The position numbers were made by a program, and so were the translations under genes. Positions 33,382-42,499 of a DNA stretch of 64,000 bases are shown here, piece after piece. Location: NCBI RefSeq assembly GCF_005503355.1, contig NZ_SCMK01000012.1:62001-126000 (forward strand). The letters run 5' to 3'. The stretch is from Sphingomonas sp. 1F27F7B. GTDB taxonomy: Bacteria; Pseudomonadota; Alphaproteobacteria; Sphingomonadales; Sphingomonadaceae. Under the pieces are notes generated by a model. That model searched no databases and was not told the origin of the DNA. It was given only the letters and a program-made list of their open reading frames with translations. Each line of letters opens with the position of its first letter. The first letter of the stretch is position 1.

Positions 33382-34230
33382 ATGGAAGTGGCGGCACGCG
33401 AGTCGATCTGGGACCTGAGAATCCCGTTGAGCGCGGCGACGGCGTTGGCGCTGTTCGCCTTCCTGCTCGGCTATGGGATCGGCGGGCTGGAAGCGCATTC
33501 GGGCAGCTTCGCCGCCGAGCATCCGGACGAGACCCGGCTGGCGCGGCTGCTCGTCTGGGGCGCGATGCTCACCATCGCCTGGGCGAGCCGGAAGCCGATG
33601 CGGGAGCTATTGGAAGCGCCGAAGCGGTCCCCGCTCCTGCTCGGCGCCTTCGCCTTCGTGCCGGTGCTGCTCACGGAGCTGGCCGCATCCCGCTTCGCGA
33701 TCGCCATTTCTCCCTATCAGCTTTGCGGGCCCAATGGGCCGCCGCCGATGCCGGTCGACAATTTCCTGCCGCGCGCGATCGCGCTGGGCTCGACCGCCTG
33801 GCTCTCGCTGATGGCCTGGAGCCGCCACCTCGCCAATCGGCGCGGCCTGCCGGAGGCAGACGAGCCGTTCGTCGAACCGCAGCCGGCGCTGTCCGCTCCG
33901 CCCAGCGCCGAACAATGGCTGAGCCTGCCCGAGGCCCCGTTCCTGCGCGTGCGGGCCAGCGATGTGACGCAGATCCGCTCGGCGGGGAACTATAGCGAGA
34001 TCCTCGCCCATGGCCGCGTGCATCTCGTCCGCGCACCGCTTTCCGAGCTCGCCGCGCGTTTCGCGGATCTCGGCTTCGTCCGGGTCCACCGCCAGGTCGT
34101 GGTGAACCGGCAACATGTCTCGCAAATCTATCGCGAGGCGAGCGGCCGGCTGACCGTGCAGCTGCGTTGCGGCGCGATCGTCGCGCTGGGCCGCAGCTAT
34201 CGCACCGCGCTCGCCGCATTCGCGCATTAG
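33382..34230 (+). CDS. LytTR-family DNA-binding membrane protein
   Basis: 282 residues. The N-terminal half has about four hydrophobic helices (about 14-34, 55-70, 83-105 and 126-147). The C-terminal LytTR domain (about 180-282) shows FLRVRASDVTQIRSAGNYSEIL, split as FLRVRASDVT and GNYSEIL, followed by LGFVRVHRQVVVNRQHV. LytTR domains bind direct repeats upstream of promoters. Membrane-bound members without a receiver act as direct sensors. It is divergent from the TonB receptor gene across 134 bp, suggesting a regulator-target pair. Its TAG stop is the first three bases of a dispersed repeat. Confidence 0.88.
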   Translation: MEVAARESIWDLRIPLSAATALALFAFLLGYGIGGLEAHSGSFAAEHPDETRLARLLVWGAMLTIAWASRKPMRELLEAPKRSPLLLGAFAFVPVLLTELAASRFAIAISPYQLCGPNGPPPMPVDNFLPRAIALGSTAWLSLMAWSRHLANRRGLPEADEPFVEPQPALSAPPSAEQWLSLPEAPFLRVRASDVTQIRSAGNYSEILAHGRVHLVRAPLSELAARFADLGFVRVHRQVVVNRQHVSQIYREASGRLTVQLRCGAIVALGRSYRTALAAFAH

Positions 34231-34328
34231 GGTGAGGCCTCATTCGGCGAACCCCGTCATCCCCGCGCCGGCGGAGATTACGGGGTGGCCTGAATGAATG
34301 GCGCCACTGGGCTCCGCCCCCCATTCAT
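34228..34328. repeat. Dispersed palindromic repeat, truncated copy (R1)
   Basis: Begins TAGGGTGAGGCCTCATTCGG with the regulator stop codon, followed by AACCCCGTCATCCCCGCG, the shared left end of the family (compare 47345). The right half is missing; instead an ATGAATGG (34294-34301) / CCATTCAT (34321-34328) hairpin follows. Confidence 0.7.
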
Positions 34329-34425
34329 CCCCAGCTTTTCGGGAGCCGAATGGCGGCTGCGGCGTTGACTTGGCGGCGGGCGGCAATTTCGTCCGCGCAA
34401 CGAAACAAAACTCGCCGGGGAACGG

Positions 34426-36441
34426 ATGGCCACCGCAATCTCTCCAGCCGCATCGCTCGAAGCCTTTGGAGAACTGGGCCGGCTGACCGCCGCGATCGGC
34501 GACGATTCGCCGCTGGGGTCCGTCGCCGGCTGGTCGAACGCACTCATTGCCTCGGTCCGGATGATGCTGCCCTCCCGCGCCGAGATCGTGATGTTCTGGG
34601 GCCCGGAATTCTGCGCGCTCTACAACGAGGCATATGCGCCGACGATCGGCGACAAGCACCCGCGCGCGCTCGGCCAGTCGGCGCTGGTCTGGTGGGGCGA
34701 GCTCTGGGACGATCTCGGCCCGCTGCTCCAGGGCGTGCGCGATACCGGCGAAACCTTCTGGGCCAAGGACCGCCCCTTCTACATCGAGCGCGACCAGGGG
34801 CGCAGCGAAACCGCCTATTTCGACATCAGCTACTCGCCCGTGTTCGACGATGACGGGACGGTGGGCGGCGTGCTGTGCATCGTCAGCGAGACCACGGCGC
34901 GCGTGCTGGCCGAGCGCGAGGCGATCGCCGAGCGCAATCGGCTATGGACGCTGGCGCGCGATCCATTCCTGATCGCGGACAATCACGGCGTGTGGCGCAA
35001 CGTCAGCCCCGCCTGGAGCGATATCCTCGGCTGGAGCACCGATGAGCTGGTCGGCCGGACTTCCGAATGGATGGAACATCCGGACGATCGCACGCGCACC
35101 CGCGAGGAATTGATGGACCTGCAACAGGGCGAGCCCACCCTGCGCTTCGAGAACCGCTTTCGCGGCAAGGACGGCGACTATCACTGGTTCAGCTGGACCG
35201 CGGTGCCCGAAGGCGACCTGCTCTATTGCGTGGCGCGCGACATCACCGCGGAGCGCGAAGCGGCCGAGGCCCTGGAAGCCGCCGAGGCGGCGTTGCGCCA
35301 GTCGCAGAAGATGGAGACCGTGGGGCAATTGACCGGCGGCGTGGCGCACGACTTCAACAACCTGCTCCAGATCGTCACCGGCAATCTCGACATCCTCCAG
35401 CGCAACCTGCCGCCCGACCAGCCCCGGCTGACGCGCGCGGCAGGAGCCGCGATGAACGGGGCGCAGCGCGCGGCGATGCTCACCCAGCGCCTGCTCGCAT
35501 TCTCGCGTCGCCAGCCGCTCGCGCCCGAGCGGATCGATCCGAACCGGCTGATCGCCGGCATGTCCGACCTGCTCCACCGCAGCCTGGGCGAGACGATCGA
35601 CGTGGAATTCGTGCAGGCGGCACGCGTCTGGCCGGCAGAGGTGGATGCGAACCAGCTCGAGAACGCGCTGCTCAACCTCGCGATCAACGCCCGCGATGCG
35701 ATGCCCGACGGCGGCAAACTGACGATCGAGACCGCCAACACGCATCTCGACAGCCATTATGCCGCGCTCGATGCCGAAGTGGCGCCAGGCCAATATGTGC
35801 TGATCTGCATATCCGACACCGGCACCGGCATGGACGAGCAGACGCTCGCCCGCGCCTTCGAGCCCTTCTTCACCACCAAGGAAGTGGGGCGCGGCACCGG
35901 CCTGGGCCTGTCGATGGTCTATGGCTTCATCAAGCAGTCCGGGGGCCATGTCCGCATCTATTCGGAGAGCGGGCACGGCACGACCGTGAGAGTCTACCTG
36001 CCTCGCTTCCGGGGCAGGGCGAGCGAACCGACGCCGCACGCTCGGGCCGATCCGCCGCTGCCGGGCAATGTCCACGAGACCATCCTGGTCTGCGAGGACG
36101 ACGAGAATGTCCGCGCCTACACGGTCGAGGTGCTGCGCGAGCTGGGCTACCGCGTGATCGAGGCAGGCGACGGCCCCACGGCGCTCGCCGCGCTCGATGC
36201 CGAAACGGGATCCATCGACCTGCTGTTCACCGATGTCGTGCTTCCCAGGGGCATGACCGGCGCGGTGCTTGCCGCCGAGGCACAGGCGAAGCGGCCGGTG
36301 CTCAAGGTGCTGTTCACCACCGGCTATGCCCGCAACGCGATCGTTCATCACGGCCGGCTCGATGCGGGCGTGCAGCTGCTGACCAAGCCCTTCACCTATA
36401 CCGATCTGGCGGCGAAGGTGCGCGACATGCTGGATGGATGA
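34426..36441 (+). CDS. PAS-domain hybrid histidine kinase with receiver
   Basis: 671 residues, cytoplasmic, no membrane segments. Order: PAS-like domain 1 (about 40-165), PAS domain 2 (about 170-285), dimerisation/phospho-acceptor region with His in GGVAHDFNNLLQ, the catalytic domain with N-box NLAINARDAM, G1 SDTGTGMDE and G2 GTGLGLSMVYGF, and a C-terminal receiver (about 545-671) with Asp in FTDVVLPRGM and Lys in LLTKPFT. It probably senses an intracellular signal through PAS and passes phosphate to its own receiver. No partner gene is adjacent. Start ATG 34426 follows CGGGGAA. Confidence 0.93.
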   Translation: MATAISPAASLEAFGELGRLTAAIGDDSPLGSVAGWSNALIASVRMMLPSRAEIVMFWGPEFCALYNEAYAPTIGDKHPRALGQSALVWWGELWDDLGPLLQGVRDTGETFWAKDRPFYIERDQGRSETAYFDISYSPVFDDDGTVGGVLCIVSETTARVLAEREAIAERNRLWTLARDPFLIADNHGVWRNVSPAWSDILGWSTDELVGRTSEWMEHPDDRTRTREELMDLQQGEPTLRFENRFRGKDGDYHWFSWTAVPEGDLLYCVARDITAEREAAEALEAAEAALRQSQKMETVGQLTGGVAHDFNNLLQIVTGNLDILQRNLPPDQPRLTRAAGAAMNGAQRAAMLTQRLLAFSRRQPLAPERIDPNRLIAGMSDLLHRSLGETIDVEFVQAARVWPAEVDANQLENALLNLAINARDAMPDGGKLTIETANTHLDSHYAALDAEVAPGQYVLICISDTGTGMDEQTLARAFEPFFTTKEVGRGTGLGLSMVYGFIKQSGGHVRIYSESGHGTTVRVYLPRFRGRASEPTPHARADPPLPGNVHETILVCEDDENVRAYTVEVLRELGYRVIEAGDGPTALAALDAETGSIDLLFTDVVLPRGMTGAVLAAEAQAKRPVLKVLFTTGYARNAIVHHGRLDAGVQLLTKPFTYTDLAAKVRDMLDG

Positions 36442-36525
36442 AGCGCTACCTGCTCCCCTGCCTGGAAGGGAGGGAAGTGCCGGGCCTCGGTTGCCGTTCG
36501 GTCGCGATCCGCCTAGCACATCGGC

Positions 36526-38406
36526 ATGCGCACCCTCCTCGCCCCCCTCGCCGCCGCGATCGTGATCGCCGCGCCCGCCGTCGCCCAGACCGGCAAGCCC
36601 GCTCCGATCCTGACCACGCCCGAGGCCAGGGACATATGGACCCATGCCGAGCCGGAAGCGGCGCGCGTGACGCATGTCGATCTGAACCTCGACGTCGATT
36701 TCGCCGGCAAGACGCTCTCCGGCGTCGCCACGCTCGACGTGCTGGCGGCCAGGGATGCGAAGGCAATCGTGCTCGATGTCGACGATCTCGACGTGATCTC
36801 GGTCACCTGCCCCAAGGGCAAGCCGCTCCCCTTCACGATCGGCCCGCGTGACAAGGAGCTGGGCTCGGCGCTGACCGTGCAGCTCGAGGGCAACAAGCGG
36901 ATCCTCATCCGCTACAGGACGCGGCCGGGCGCCTCGGCCCTCCAGTGGCTCGCCCCCGAACTGACCGCCGGCAAGCAAAAGTCCTATCTGTTCAGCCAGG
37001 GCCAGCCGATCAACAATCGCAGCTGGATTCCCACCCAGGACAGCCCCGGCATCCGCCAGACCTGGTCGGCGACGCTCACCGTGCCCGCCGGCTTCGTCGC
37101 GGTGATGAGCGGCGATCGGCTGGACGGCGAGAAGGGCCGGCCCGCGCCGGACGGCAAGCGCAGCTTCCGCTTCCGGATGGACAAGCCGGTGCCGCCCTAT
37201 CTCGTCGCGATGGCCGTGGGCGACCTGGCCTTCAAGGCGACGGGCCCCCGCTCCGGCGTATGGGCCGAGCCGAGCCAGCTCGATGCCGCCGCCCATGAAG
37301 TGGGCGATGTCGAGAAGATGATCGACGCGGCGCAGGCGCTCTACGGCCCCTATCGCTGGGGCCGCTACGACATGCTCGTGCTGCCGCCGAGCTTCCCCTA
37401 TGGCGGCATGGAGAATCCCACGCTCACCTTCCTGACGCCGACGATCATCACCGGCGACCGCTCGAACACCGATGTCGTCGCGCACGAGCTGGCGCACAGC
37501 TGGTCGGGCAATCTCGTCACCAACGCGACCTGGTCGGACAGCTGGCTCAACGAAGGCTTCACCACCTATTTCGAGAACCGGATCATGGAGGCGGTGTACG
37601 GCAAGGAGCGCGCCGCCATGTATGCCGATCTCGACTGGGACGGGCTGGTCCGCGACATCAAGGATGCCGGCGGCAGCGACGCCGCCACCACTCGCCTCCA
37701 CGGCGATCCGGGCGCGACCTTCGGTCAGCTCGACTATTTCAAGGGCTCGACCTTCCTGCGCACGATCGAGGCGGCGGTGGGCCGGGCGCAGTGGGACGCC
37801 TATCTGCGCTCCTATTTCGATCGCCACGCCTTCCAGCCGCAGACCACCGCCGGCTTCCTGGCGGATCTGCGCGCCAATCTGATCAAGGGCGACAAGGCGC
37901 TCGAGGCGAAGCTCGAGCTCGATCGCTGGGCCTATCAGCCGGGGCTGCCCGACAATGCCGTGCACGTGACTTCGGCGACACTCGCTGCGGTGGACGCGAA
38001 GCTCACGGCGTTCAATGCCGGCGGCCCGGCGAGCGCGGTGCAGCCGGCCGGCTGGGCGACGCAGCAATGGCTGCGCTTCCTCAACGGCCTGCCGCGCCAG
38101 CAGACGCCCGCGCGCCTCAAGGAACTTGACGAGACGCTTGGCCTGTCCGCCTCGAACAACGCCTATGTCCGTTCGGCCTGGGCACAGCTGGCGATCGCCA
38201 ACCGCTACGCGCCCGCGCTCCCGGGGATCGAGAAATTCGTGAAGCGCGTCGGGCGCGGCCTGCTGATCTACCCGATCTACAAGGACCTGATGGCGCAGGG
38301 CGATTGGGGCAAGCCGATCGCGCTGCGCTTCTACGAGGGCGCCAAGGCCGGCTATCACCCGAATGCGGCCGCGGGGGTGGCGAAGATCGTGGGGGCTGCC
38401 GACTGA
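36526..38406 (+). CDS. M1-family aminopeptidase (leukotriene A4 hydrolase-like)
   Basis: 626 residues with a signal peptide (ends APAVAQ). The N-terminal saddle domain is followed by the catalytic domain with GGMEN substrate-binding motif and the zinc site HELAHSWSGNLV...NEGFTTYFE (HExxH-x18-E). The C-terminal HEAT-like domain with LRFYEGAKAGYHPNA matches the LTA4-hydrolase branch. It should remove N-terminal residues from peptides in the periplasm. The ATG 36526 has no strong ribosome site, so the mRNA may be leaderless. Confidence 0.95.
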   Translation: MRTLLAPLAAAIVIAAPAVAQTGKPAPILTTPEARDIWTHAEPEAARVTHVDLNLDVDFAGKTLSGVATLDVLAARDAKAIVLDVDDLDVISVTCPKGKPLPFTIGPRDKELGSALTVQLEGNKRILIRYRTRPGASALQWLAPELTAGKQKSYLFSQGQPINNRSWIPTQDSPGIRQTWSATLTVPAGFVAVMSGDRLDGEKGRPAPDGKRSFRFRMDKPVPPYLVAMAVGDLAFKATGPRSGVWAEPSQLDAAAHEVGDVEKMIDAAQALYGPYRWGRYDMLVLPPSFPYGGMENPTLTFLTPTIITGDRSNTDVVAHELAHSWSGNLVTNATWSDSWLNEGFTTYFENRIMEAVYGKERAAMYADLDWDGLVRDIKDAGGSDAATTRLHGDPGATFGQLDYFKGSTFLRTIEAAVGRAQWDAYLRSYFDRHAFQPQTTAGFLADLRANLIKGDKALEAKLELDRWAYQPGLPDNAVHVTSATLAAVDAKLTAFNAGGPASAVQPAGWATQQWLRFLNGLPRQQTPARLKELDETLGLSASNNAYVRSAWAQLAIANRYAPALPGIEKFVKRVGRGLLIYPIYKDLMAQGDWGKPIALRFYEGAKAGYHPNAAAGVAKIVGAAD

Positions 38407-38431
38407 CCGCCGCCCATTGACCCGTCAAGGG

Positions 38432-39055
38432 CTAGTCGAACGCGAACACCGAAGTCGGCTTCAGCACGCCATTGTCGGTCTCGGCGAAGCGATATTCCGC
38501 CAGCGCCCGCAACCGCTCCAGCGGCAGCGGCGCGCGGCGGGGATCGCCGACCAGCACCGCCACCCCGGCCGCCCGGCAGCGCGCCAGGAACGGCGTGACC
38601 CGCGCGGCCGGCTCGGGATCGTAGAACACGTCCCCGGCCAGCACGACGTCCACCTCGGGCACCGGCCCGGCGGTCAGGTCGCCCTGCACCGCCGCCACCG
38701 CCACGCCGTTCGCGGCCGCGTTCAGCGGCACCGCCACCATGGCATAGGGATCGATGTCGGCGGCCAGCACCGATGCCGCCCCCGCCTTCGCCGCCGCGAT
38801 CGCCACCAGGCCTGATCCGGTCCCCAGATCGAGCACGCGCTTGCCCGCCACCGTCTCCGGCCGGTCGAGCACGAACCGCGCCAGCGCCAGCCCGCCCAGC
38901 CAGTAATAGGCCCAATAAGGCGAACCGAAGCCGTCATCCGCCGCCGCCAGCCGGCCGAGCCCGCTGGCGGGCACCGCCTTGTGCAGGACGATCTCCGGAA
39001 TACCGGGCACAGGCAGCACAGGCAGCCGCGCCCGGATGAAGTCGCCCGGGCTCAG
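38432..39055 (-). CDS. Class I SAM-dependent methyltransferase, ETFB-lysine/PrmA-like
   Basis: 207 residues if translation starts at the CTG at 39055, which overlaps the DUF423 stop as CTGA. Family members begin in just this position (SPGDFIRARLPVLPVPGIPEI), yet no ATG, GTG or TTG is available there. Internal GTG codons (39022 region) are alternatives. The SAM-binding loop VLDLGTGSGLVAIAAAKAGA, acidic DIDPYA and the DVVLAGDVFYDP motif resemble protein-lysine methyltransferases that modify ETF-beta or ribosomal proteins. It is the last gene of a long coupled minus-strand run. Confidence 0.85.
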   Translation of the reverse strand: MSPGDFIRARLPVLPVPGIPEIVLHKAVPASGLGRLAAADDGFGSPYWAYYWLGGLALARFVLDRPETVAGKRVLDLGTGSGLVAIAAAKAGAASVLAADIDPYAMVAVPLNAAANGVAVAAVQGDLTAGPVPEVDVVLAGDVFYDPEPAARVTPFLARCRAAGVAVLVGDPRRAPLPLERLRALAEYRFAETDNGVLKPTSVFAFD

Positions 39056-39390
39056 GCGGGCCGCTTCCACGCGCCGGCCGCCAGGCAGAGCCATCCCGCG
39101 ATCAGCGCCGCGCCGCCGAGCGGCGTCACCGCACCCAGCCAGCGCGGCCCGCCCAGCGCCATCAGGTAGAGCGTCCCCGCGAACACCGCGCCGCCGCCGA
39201 CGAACAGCCAGGGCGAGATGCGCCCGCCCATCCGCACCGCGACCAGCGCCGCCACTGCGTGGATCAGCTGGTAATGCCCGCCGGTCTTGAGCCATTCGGC
39301 CGCCTCGCCGCTGGCGCCATGCGCGCCGAACGCTCCCGCCGCCACCGCCACTGCGCCCGAAAGCGCCGCCAGCACTGCCACGATCCTCAC
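39052..39390 (-). CDS. DUF423 family membrane protein
   Basis: 112 residues from the GTG at 39390, which overlaps the dgkA stop (GTGA). Four hydrophobic segments are present with the family signature GAFGAHG near residue 20, YQLIHAVAALV, and GTLYLMALGGPRWLGAVTPLGG, given here as GTLYLMALGG and GAVTPLGGAAL. The family (YwdK/YgdD-like) has no established function. It is coupled to dgkA upstream and the methyltransferase downstream. Confidence 0.93.
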   Translation of the reverse strand: MRIVAVLAALSGAVAVAAGAFGAHGASGEAAEWLKTGGHYQLIHAVAALVAVRMGGRISPWLFVGGGAVFAGTLYLMALGGPRWLGAVTPLGGAALIAGWLCLAAGAWKRPA

Positions 39391-39764
39391 AGCCCGATCT
39401 CCTCCAGGAAATGCGGCGCGTTCGCCGCCACCATCGCCACCGCCACCGCGAGCGCCGCCAGGCTCGTCACCAGCACCGCGCCGGCGAGCATGTCCTTCGC
39501 CACGCCGATCGACGGATGCACGCCCGGATGGAGCAGGTCGATCACTGCCTCCATCGCCGAATTGACCAGCTCCAATGCCAGCACGATCGCGCAGCAGAGC
39601 GCGACCAGCCCCCACCAGATGGGCGCCGGCCTGAGCACGAGCAGCGCGAGCAGCGCCGCCGCCGCGAGCCGCGCCTGGCTGCGGAAGCTCGCCTCGCGCG
39701 CCCAGCCAGCGCGGATGCCGGCCAGCGCGAATCCCAACCGCGCGCGGAAGGGCCGCCCCTTCAC
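39387..39764 (-). CDS. dgkA: Diacylglycerol kinase (prokaryotic, DgkA)
   Basis: 125 residues, three transmembrane helices, GTG start at 39764. Phosphorylates diacylglycerol to phosphatidate in the inner membrane, recycling lipid after glucan or LPS modification. The family signature ELVNSAMEAVIDLL is intact, with AKDMLAGAVLV after it. It overlaps the Kef antiporter stop (GTGA) and the DUF423 start. Confidence 0.95.
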   Translation of the reverse strand: MKGRPFRARLGFALAGIRAGWAREASFRSQARLAAAALLALLVLRPAPIWWGLVALCCAIVLALELVNSAMEAVIDLLHPGVHPSIGVAKDMLAGAVLVTSLAALAVAVAMVAANAPHFLEEIGL

Positions 39765-41545
39765 CCCGAGCTCTCGAGGTCGATCTCGATCGCCGCCGCC
39801 CTGCTGGCATGGGTGATCATGCCGTCGATCCCGGCGCGCAAGTCGCCGGTCTCGCGCTGCACGTCGAGCCGGGCACTGTCTCGGCGGCGATACTCCGCCT
39901 CGGTCCTGTCGATCTCCATCTGATCGACGCCCACAGCCTGCATCGCCTGGCGCGCCATCATCACGGCGCTCTCGAGCACTTCGCGCACCACGCCGCCCAC
40001 CGGCGCGCCCTTCATCTTGATCACGCTGCGCCGGTCATAGGCGCGCACGAAGATCGTCGCCTTGGGAAAAGCGTGGTGCACCGCCTCCAGGAATTCGGTG
40101 TCGATCTTGTCGCCGTCATTGCAGAACAGCACCAGCTCGGCCTCGGCGGCGCCCGCCTGGCGCAGCAGGTCGATGCGCAGGCCGTCGCCATAATAGACCT
40201 TCATGCCGAAGTCGCCGGCAGTCTGGATCATCTCGACATCGGTGTCGATCAGCGTGACGGGAATGTCCTGTGCGAGCAGCATCTGCGCCACCGTCTGGCC
40301 GAAACGGCCATAGCCGACCACCACGGCGTTGGCTCCTTCGTGCTGCGGCGTGTCGACTCCCTGCGCGCTCGGCGCCGGTTCGGTGCGCAGCTTCTTGGTG
40401 GCCATCATCAGGAACGGCGTGGTGGCCATCGACAGCGTGACGATCGCACCGAAGATGCTCGCCGCCTCTCCCTCGATCAGCATGGCCGACTGGGCCTGGG
40501 CGAACAGCACGAAACCGAACTCGCCGCCCTGGCTGAGCAGCACGCCCAGCGCAAAGGCCTGGCGCCGCGGCATGCCGAACAACAGGCCCAGCCCCATGAT
40601 GATGGCGGCCTTGGCGGCGATCAGCGCCAGCGCCATGCCGACGACGAAGAAGGGCCGCTCGGCGATCGCGTGCAGGTTGAGCGTCATGCCCACGGCGAGG
40701 AAGAACAGGCCGAGCAGGATCGAGCGGAACGGCTCCACATCCGCCTCCAGCTCGTGGCGATAGGGGCTGTCCGCCAGCATCACGCCCGCGATGAACGCGC
40801 CCAGCGCCGCCGAAAGCCCCAGCGCCTCCATGATCGCCGCGGCCGCGATCACCGTGAACAGGCCGGCGAAGATGAACATCTCCCGCTCGCCCAGATTGCC
40901 GATCAGCCGGAACATCGGGCGCAGCAGATAGCGGCCGGCCAGGATCAGGCCTATGATCGCCAATACGGTATAGACACCGAGCAGCCATCCCGGCGGCCCG
41001 CCCTGGTCGTGCGGATTGCGCGAGAGCGCCGCGACGATGGTGATCAGCGGGACGATCGACAGATCCTGGAACAGCAGGATCGCAAAGGCGCGCTCGCCGA
41101 ACGGCGTACGCAGCCGCCCGGCCGATTGCAGCATCGGCAGCACCTGGGCCGTGGAGGAGAGCGCGAGCGGCAAGCCCAGCGCGAGCGCGGCCCCGATCGA
41201 GCTGCCCGTCGCGACCCACACCATGGCCGCGACCACGAGGCCGCAGATCACTACCTGGAGCAGGCCGAGTCCGAAAATGTCGCGCCGCATGCGCCACAGC
41301 CGCCCGGGGCTCAGCTCGAGACCGACGAGGAACAGCAGCAGCGCGATGCCGAGCTCGGCGATGCCCATCTTGCTCTCGGCATCGCCCACCAGCCCCAGTA
41401 CCTGCGGCCCGACCACGGCGCCCGCGACGAGATAGCCAAGCGTGGCGCCCAGCCCGAAGCGGCGGAACACCAGCACGAAGAGCAGCGCGAAACCGAGCAG
41501 CGGCACATATTCGCCGAGCAGCGAGGCGTCCTTGGCGTGCTCCAT
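39761..41545 (-). CDS. Monovalent cation:proton antiporter, CPA2 family (Kef-type)
   Basis: 594 residues. The N-terminal Na+/H+ exchanger domain has about 12 helices (ELGIALLLFLVGLELSP, FGERAFAILLFQDLSIVPL, GAFIAGVMLADSPYRHELEADV are typical of KefB/KefC and RosB). A C-terminal TrkA-N/RCK domain begins NAVVVGYGRFGQTVAQ (about residue 415) and binds nucleotide or glutathione conjugate. It exports K+ or Na+ in exchange for protons, as in defence against electrophiles. Start ATG 41545 overlaps the scaffold gene stop (TGATG). Confidence 0.93.
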   Translation of the reverse strand: MEHAKDASLLGEYVPLLGFALLFVLVFRRFGLGATLGYLVAGAVVGPQVLGLVGDAESKMGIAELGIALLLFLVGLELSPGRLWRMRRDIFGLGLLQVVICGLVVAAMVWVATGSSIGAALALGLPLALSSTAQVLPMLQSAGRLRTPFGERAFAILLFQDLSIVPLITIVAALSRNPHDQGGPPGWLLGVYTVLAIIGLILAGRYLLRPMFRLIGNLGEREMFIFAGLFTVIAAAAIMEALGLSAALGAFIAGVMLADSPYRHELEADVEPFRSILLGLFFLAVGMTLNLHAIAERPFFVVGMALALIAAKAAIIMGLGLLFGMPRRQAFALGVLLSQGGEFGFVLFAQAQSAMLIEGEAASIFGAIVTLSMATTPFLMMATKKLRTEPAPSAQGVDTPQHEGANAVVVGYGRFGQTVAQMLLAQDIPVTLIDTDVEMIQTAGDFGMKVYYGDGLRIDLLRQAGAAEAELVLFCNDGDKIDTEFLEAVHHAFPKATIFVRAYDRRSVIKMKGAPVGGVVREVLESAVMMARQAMQAVGVDQMEIDRTEAEYRRRDSARLDVQRETGDLRAGIDGMITHASRAAAIEIDLESSG

Positions 41546-41970
41546 CAGTCGCGCGCCTGGCGGGCGGCTTCCGCCACCGCCTCGAAGGCGAGGCGGATCG
41601 CGGGATGGCGGCCGCGATGCGCGAGCGCGGGCGTGAACAAATCGAGGCCCGGCCAGTCGGGCGGCGCGGCGCGCGCGCCGGAGAGCCAGTCGGCGAGGCC
41701 GTCACGCGCCGCCTCCAGCTCCTCGACCGAGCGGCCGGCGGCATGCGCTTCCATCAGCGCCGCCGATGCCTGGCCGAGCGCGCAGGCCCGCACCACCATG
41801 CCGATCGCCGCGACACGGCCCTGGTCGTCCAGGTTCACGTCGACGGTGACGCGGCTCCCGCAGACCGGGGAGCGCTTCTCGGAAGACGCCATCGCGCCCT
41901 CCAGCCGCGCCTCGAACGGCACGGAGGCGGCCAGGCGGAGGATCTCGGTGTTGTAGAGCGGCGCGTTCAT
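41545..41970 (-). CDS. Iron-sulphur cluster assembly scaffold protein (IscU/NifU N-terminal-like)
   Basis: 141 residues from the ATG at 41970 (GGGGGAAG upstream), beginning MNAPLYNTEILRLAAS. Conserved cysteines occur in SPVCGSRVTVDVN and VRACALGQASAALM, in the order of the NifU N-terminal fold, and the last His-containing segment (AHRGRHPAIRLAFEAV) takes the place of the third ligand region. Sphingomonads and relatives carry this short variant; direct scaffold activity is inferred. It precedes the Kef gene with a one-base overlap. Confidence 0.85.
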   Translation of the reverse strand: MNAPLYNTEILRLAASVPFEARLEGAMASSEKRSPVCGSRVTVDVNLDDQGRVAAIGMVVRACALGQASAALMEAHAAGRSVEELEAARDGLADWLSGARAAPPDWPGLDLFTPALAHRGRHPAIRLAFEAVAEAARQARD

Positions 41971-42034
41971 CTTCCCCCGACTTAAGGGAGCCGCGCGCGA
42001 AGTGCGACCCCCCCGATGGGTGGAATCTGCTTGT

Positions 42035-42499
42035 TCACTTGTCGAATTCGTAGAACCAGACCGTCGCCAGCCCCTTGTCGACCCGCAGCGCCAGCGCGCC
42101 GCCGCGCGGCTCCTGCGTCTCGATCTTCGCGCCCTCGGCATCGGCGGGAAGACTCGCCGGCCACCAGGGCATCGACGGCGACTGGCCGGCACTGAACGCC
42201 TCGGCGAATGGGTCAAGCCCCTTGCGCAGCGCCGCGCCGCCCAGAATCTCGGCCGCGAGCCGCCGGGCGTCCCCCTCGGGCAGTTCGAAGCGCATCCAGT
42301 GCAGGCAATCCGCCCTGCACTTCTCGTAATAATGGACGCGCCGCGCCGTGGCGGGCAGCGCGCCGGGGCCGGTGAAACGGATGCGGGCCAGGTCCGCGCC
42401 GGAGACTTCGAGGGCCGGCGAAGTCTTGATGCAGGCCTGGCAGAAGTCCAGCGGATCGCAACCGCCGAGCAGCAGCGGCGCGGCCGCCCGCCGGCTCAT
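42035..42499 (-). CDS. Predicted cysteine-rich lipoprotein, 154 aa
   Basis: ATG at 42499 overlaps the cvpA stop (ATGA). The start MSRRAAAPLLLGGC fits a short lipoprotein signal with LGGC box and Cys14. More cysteines follow (DFCQACIK, KCRADCLHW). The C-terminal strand ends LATVWFYEFDK. I do not recognise the family. Coupling to cvpA suggests an envelope role. Confidence 0.7.
   Translation of the reverse strand: MSRRAAAPLLLGGCDPLDFCQACIKTSPALEVSGADLARIRFTGPGALPATARRVHYYEKCRADCLHWMRFELPEGDARRLAAEILGGAALRKGLDPFAEAFSAGQSPSMPWWPASLPADAEGAKIETQEPRGGALALRVDKGLATVWFYEFDK

Noticed and set aside
34942..38358. Minus-strand open frame of 1,138 codons across the histidine kinase and M1 peptidase
   Set aside because: Both plus-strand genes show full sets of family motifs; the antisense product has no recognisable domain.
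39809..41956. Plus-strand open frame of 715 codons across the Kef antiporter
   Set aside because: His/Arg/Gln-rich antisense shadow of a conserved membrane protein.
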